NCBI GenBank assembly: GCA_022825185.1
Contig: JAJDYK010000150.1
Coordinates: forward strand, 1-7,348
From: Candidatus Latescibacterota bacterium
Lineage (GTDB): Bacteria > Latescibacterota > UBA2968 > UBA8231
DNA: 7,348 bases
Reading direction: 5' to 3'
Shown: positions 4,518-7,348 of the stretch, in pieces
How positions within the stretch are numbered: position 1 is the first letter of the stretch
Layout of the letters: each line of letters starts with the position of its first letter
The notes under the pieces: generated by a model
Seen by the model: the letters and a program-made list of their open reading frames with translations, nothing else
What the model was told of the DNA's origin: nothing
Database searches by the model: none
Made by a program: the position numbers and the translations under genes

Positions 4518-7341
4518 ACAACCCCGAGTACTTAAAGGTCATAATGTAGTCCTGCGAACCTTTCTGCTTGGCTTGGGGTCGGCTGTCGTAAATGTCCCAG
4601 CCAAAGCCGAAGAGGAACTGATCCTTGTAAAAGGAAACGGCCACGCCCAGCGAAATAGCCAGTGAGTTTCCAGTCGAAAGGGCTTCGAGGACATTGCCTA
4701 TAGCGGTGAAATGGATGCCGGAAATCGACGGGCTATCCACGTTGTGCCAGCCAGCAAAGGCCAACCCAGGCAAGCCAATCAGGCGCTCGGTTTCGCCTGG
4801 AAACGTGCTATCGGCCTCGGTATAAGCGCGCCCGGGACGAATCGTCAAGAAGGAAACCAGCGGCTTGGCCTCAAATTCCCACTTCCAACCCCCGGCTTCC
4901 AAAAGCTGCGCAACGCTCTGCGGCGGAGCACCCGGATAGCTGTGGGTAGTGATTTTGAGCCGCACGCGGCGATTGTCTTCTTCCGACAATCGCAAGTTGA
5001 GATCTTCGGCTAGGACGCGCCCGCCGCTCGACTCGTAGATGGCAACCTTCTGCTTTTGGGTACTGTTTTTGCTTTTGGGGGCGTAGTTTTCGTCGAGCCG
5101 GGTCCACTCAACTACCATCTCGCGACCGATTAGCGCCTGCCGCAGCGAGTCGGGAATCGCAAAGGCCACATCCACTTTGGTGTCGTCTCTTTGCACCACT
5201 GGAGTATTGTCCCAACCGACGGCCAAAGGCTGGGTCTGCTCGCCGTGCGAGACCAAAACCTCGACAATCTGCGCCAAGTCGATGTCTGCAAGCACCCCAT
5301 GTCCCTTGTATTCAAGCGGACGGGCGCGGTCCTTGACGTCGTTACTGACCAATAAAACGCGCCCCCGGCGGTCGCCCAAGGCATTAGGCGTAAAAAAGAG
5401 CGTGAGGCGTGCGGACTCGCCCGGGGCCAGCGCGAATTGCGCCGGCGCAACGTGGGCCTCCTTGCTTTGGGGATGTGCCTCGACTTGCAGCACCGTATCG
5501 CCGACATTGGTGGCCACGAAGGTCCTTTCCGCCTGTTCCCCCAAAACCACGTAGCCAAAATCGACGACACCCGCCGGATTCAACTCGATTTCCGCGGCCA
5601 CTCCGTTGCCCTTGAGCAAGATGTCGAGCGCCATGATCTCATTCGCGCCCAAGCCGTCCAAGCGCAAAGTCCCCGAAATCGCTCCACGCGCCGACGGGCT
5701 GAAGGACACGTGCAGCGGCAGGGTGCGCTGGCTGTGGGCCGGCAGCAGAAACTTGCTGTCGGCGTCGATTGAGGTGTGGGCGGTAAATTCGCTACTCGTC
5801 GAGCGAAGCTGGTGAATCTCAAAGTCGGCGTTGCCCACATTGGCTATTTCGATGACTCGGCTGCTGCTCTCGCCAACGGCGACTCGACCGAAATCCACGG
5901 TCTCCGGGCTAAGGGCGAAAAACTGGCCTACACCCTGCAAGCGCACGGTCCGGCGTTCGGCTTCGGCCTCAACGTGGAGGATGGCTTGGCGCGGACCGGC
6001 TTCCTTGGGCGAGAACCTCAGCGCCACTGGAGCGCTTGCTTTAGGCTGAACGAGGACCGAGTGCTGTTCAAGACCAAATTCAGCACCCTCGTCCGCTGCC
6101 ACGGCAACCTCCGTCACGCTTGGCTGGCCACCCCTGTTCCACAACAGCAAATGGCCGTGCGCGGTCCCACCGATGGGCACGCTGCCGAAATCAATGTCGC
6201 CATTGATAATCTCGATGCGCGGCGGGCTGATCTGACCGCGACCTGCGAGGGGAATGGCCACTTCGGCGGCTTGTGGATCGCTAGTGGACAGACGCAGGAC
6301 GCCGCTTCGCTCCCCTTCGCTCTGCGGCACAAACGCCGCACTCAGGTCGAGCCGCCCCTCGGGAGCAATGATCTCTGACGAGTCCACGACCCCGAGAGTA
6401 AATGCTGCGCCCTCAATGGCGACATTTTCAACGTACAGTTCGGCTTGGCCCTGATTGAGGACGGTCACGCGGCGCGTTAGGCGCTGGCCCACTTCAACGG
6501 AGCCAAAGTCGAGCCCCACTTGCGGAAGGGGCGAAAAGGCTGCTCGCGCCACTGTACCACTGCCCCGTAGGGGAATGGACCAGATCCCAAAATCGGACGC
6601 AACGACGAACTCCGTCGCGACCGACCCCGCGCGCGTCGGAGCGAACGCAATGTCGATCCGCGTTTCATCGCCGGGAGCGGGCCAAGGGCCAACGTCGCCC
6701 GCAACGCTAAAGGGACCCTGTAGGTCGGCAACTTTCATCCGCCCAGCCGTCACGGACACGGCACCGGTGTTTTTGACAATAACGGTCGCCGTCGCCATTT
6801 GCCCGACGGGCACCGCGCCAAAATCCAGCCCTTCAGTCGGCAAAAGTGCTAAGGTCGGAACGACGGCTACCGCTTGCAGCGGCACGGCCAAGTGCTCGTC
6901 TTTGAACAAGGCGGCTACCTGCAACGTCAGTTCGCCCGCATACTCTCCAGCCGCCGTGGCACTGAAGCGCACTTCGACGCTGCCGCTGCTTTTGCCGTCC
7001 AAGTACAGCGTATCCGGTGATGCACCAAAACCGGCACCGCTAATGCCGACGATCACTTCAAGCGCATCGTCTTGCAGATTTTCGACGGAAACGGACGCGC
7101 GCGCCTCGACACCAACTCCGACTACACCTAAATCGAGCGCATTCGAGTCAATGGCGAGGGATTGGGCGAACAGAACCGCTGGCAGGAGCAGGAGGGCGAG
7201 CAGCATAAAAAAAGAAGAGCGACCAACCCGCCAGAATACCGAATACAATGTTTGTCGAAGTTCCACGTCGTAGAGGAGTGGAAAACTTCCTCTGAGGTAT
7301 TCTTCACGCCGATTCAGGTCGCTCTCTGTTAGCCGAAACAT
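4510..7341 (-). CDS. Large exported protein with six HYDIN/choice-of-anchor-D repeats and a novel C-terminal region
   Basis: As read from the ATG at 7341 this is 943 residues. Residues 1-43 are charged and polar (SDLNRREEYLRG near the start). A hydrophobic segment at 44-58 ending AVLFAQ resembles a signal peptide cleaved near residue 59-60. Six immunoglobulin-like repeats of the ASPM/SPD-2/Hydin (choice-of-anchor D) type follow, then an unassigned region (about 685-943) that ends in strand-like segments rich in Gly, Phe and Tyr. Such repeats are generally structural or binding modules; no catalytic motif is visible, and I do not know the function. The start is uncertain: the frame is open to the right edge, so it may begin further upstream, or translation may begin at an in-frame ATG at 7206 just before the hydrophobic core (though no Shine-Dalgarno sequence precedes it). 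Its stop overlaps the cyclodeaminase stop from the opposite strand by 8 bases, and no terminator hairpin is evident between them. Confidence 0.85.
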   Translation of the reverse strand: MFRLTESDLNRREEYLRGSFPLLYDVELRQTLYSVFWRVGRSSFFMLLALLLLPAVLFAQSLAIDSNALDLGVVGVGVEARASVSVENLQDDALEVIVGISGAGFGASPDTLYLDGKSSGSVEVRFSATAAGEYAGELTLQVAALFKDEHLAVPLQAVAVVPTLALLPTEGLDFGAVPVGQMATATVIVKNTGAVSVTAGRMKVADLQGPFSVAGDVGPWPAPGDETRIDIAFAPTRAGSVATEFVVASDFGIWSIPLRGSGTVARAAFSPLPQVGLDFGSVEVGQRLTRRVTVLNQGQAELYVENVAIEGAAFTLGVVDSSEIIAPEGRLDLSAAFVPQSEGERSGVLRLSTSDPQAAEVAIPLAGRGQISPPRIEIINGDIDFGSVPIGGTAHGHLLLWNRGGQPSVTEVAVAADEGAEFGLEQHSVLVQPKASAPVALRFSPKEAGPRQAILHVEAEAERRTVRLQGVGQFFALSPETVDFGRVAVGESSSRVIEIANVGNADFEIHQLRSTSSEFTAHTSIDADSKFLLPAHSQRTLPLHVSFSPSARGAISGTLRLDGLGANEIMALDILLKGNGVAAEIELNPAGVVDFGYVVLGEQAERTFVATNVGDTVLQVEAHPQSKEAHVAPAQFALAPGESARLTLFFTPNALGDRRGRVLLVSNDVKDRARPLEYKGHGVLADIDLAQIVEVLVSHGEQTQPLAVGWDNTPVVQRDDTKVDVAFAIPDSLRQALIGREMVVEWTRLDENYAPKSKNSTQKQKVAIYESSGGRVLAEDLNLRLSEEDNRRVRLKITTHSYPGAPPQSVAQLLEAGGWKWEFEAKPLVSFLTIRPGRAYTEADSTFPGETERLIGLPGLAFAGWHNVDSPSISGIHFTAIGNVLEALSTGNSLAISLGVAVSFYKDQFLFGFGWDIYDSRPQAKQKGSQDYIMTFKYSGLFK
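4513..5289 (-). other. Unassigned C-terminal region of the repeat protein (residues 685-943)
   Basis: Residues 685-820 are mixed and hydrophilic, with a Lys/Gln/Ser-rich stretch around 755-766. Residues 820-943 contain successive strand-like segments (WKWEFEA, LAISLGVAVSFY, FLFGFGWDIYD, DYIMTFKYSGLF) with alternating aromatic and small residues and turns rich in Gly, Asp and Ser. This is compatible with a small outer-membrane beta-structure or a beta-sandwich cap. I do not recognise the family. Confidence 0.45.
5293..7158 (-). repeat. Six tandem HYDIN/choice-of-anchor-D protein repeats
   Basis: Each unit opens with the pattern (L/I/V)D(F/L)G-x-V-x(2)G followed about 11 residues later by an N-x-G or similar turn. 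The opening motifs start at residues 69, 172, 277, 383, 482 and 593 (LDLG, LDFG, LDFG, IDFG, VDFG, VDFG), giving periods of 103, 105, 106, 99 and 111 residues. Units 2-5 close with a strand leading to a G-x-G-type turn (such as LRGSG and LAGRG), and unit 6 with YKGHG. The units are clearly diverged from each other, so this is an old protein-level repeat rather than a recent DNA duplication. Confidence 0.85.
7162..7212 (-). other. Signal-peptide-like hydrophobic segment (residues 44-60 of the repeat protein)
   Basis: The stretch FFMLLALLLLPAVLFAQ is preceded by Arg38 and Arg41 and ends in a plausible signal peptidase I site (A-Q after LF). Its position 43 residues inside the frame is unusual: either the true start is at the internal ATG (7206), giving a very short n-region, or the protein has a long cytoplasmic lead. 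Confidence 0.7.
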
Positions 7342-7348
7342 ACGCTTA

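Noticed and set aside
4518..4620. Search for an intrinsic terminator between the convergent genes
   Set aside because: I found no GC-rich hairpin followed by a T-run on either strand near the overlapping stops.
5776..6378. 200-codon open frame on the plus strand
   Set aside because: It is antisense to repeats 3-5 of the large protein, with no domain signature and no ribosome binding site of note.
5293..7158. Possibility that the six repeats are a recent DNA tandem duplication
   Set aside because: Only short motifs are shared between units at protein level, and no long identical DNA stretches are apparent.
6455..7273. 272-codon open frame on the plus strand
   Set aside because: It is antisense to the HYDIN-type repeats, and its Thr/Ser/Pro/Ala-rich low-complexity product mirrors the codon pattern of the real gene.

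Overview
The window looks like ordinary chromosomal DNA from a GC-rich diderm (Gram-negative-type) bacterium. Evidence for a diderm is a lipoprotein lytic transglycosylase, a protein with two SPOR domains, and a large exported repeat protein. I cannot name the phylum from the sequence. The family mix (a stand-alone LytR_C protein just before rsfS, and HYDIN/choice-of-anchor-D repeats) fits deep lineages such as the FCB group or Latescibacterota-like genomes, but this is a tentative inference. I see no RNA genes, insertion sequences, CRISPR array, prophage or plasmid features. Coding density is very high, and the longest clear non-coding stretch is 63 bases.

Layout. Bases 1-3500 hold a tightly packed minus-strand cluster, read from right to left: a membrane-anchored LytR_C protein, the ribosomal silencing factor rsfS, methylthioribose-1-phosphate isomerase mtnA, a two-SPOR-domain exported protein, and the catalytic part of an MltD-type murein transglycosylase that runs off the left edge. 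Junctions are 12 bases, a TAATG overlap, an ATGA overlap and 6 bases, so a single operon with coupled translation is likely. A short AT-rich divergent intergenic region (3501-3563) separates it from a plus-strand ornithine cyclodeaminase/mu-crystallin family gene (3564-4517). That gene converges on, and overlaps by 8 bases at the stop codons, a large minus-strand gene (4510-7341, possibly starting beyond the right edge). The large gene encodes a hydrophobic export segment, six HYDIN/ASPM/SPD-2-like immunoglobulin-fold repeats and an unassigned C-terminal region rich in beta-strand-like segments.

How the genes may work together. Three of the five cluster genes concern the envelope: the SPOR protein should recognise denuded glycan strands, the transglycosylase cleaves glycan, and LytR_C is a membrane-tethered accessory domain. 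The other two are housekeeping genes: RsfS prevents ribosomal subunits joining, and MtnA acts in methionine salvage. The most plausible reading is a housekeeping operon that combines cell-wall remodelling with translation control. I see no convincing new defence, mobile or biosynthetic system. The least explained element is the large repeat protein, with its 45-residue N-terminal extension and uncharacterised C-terminal region.
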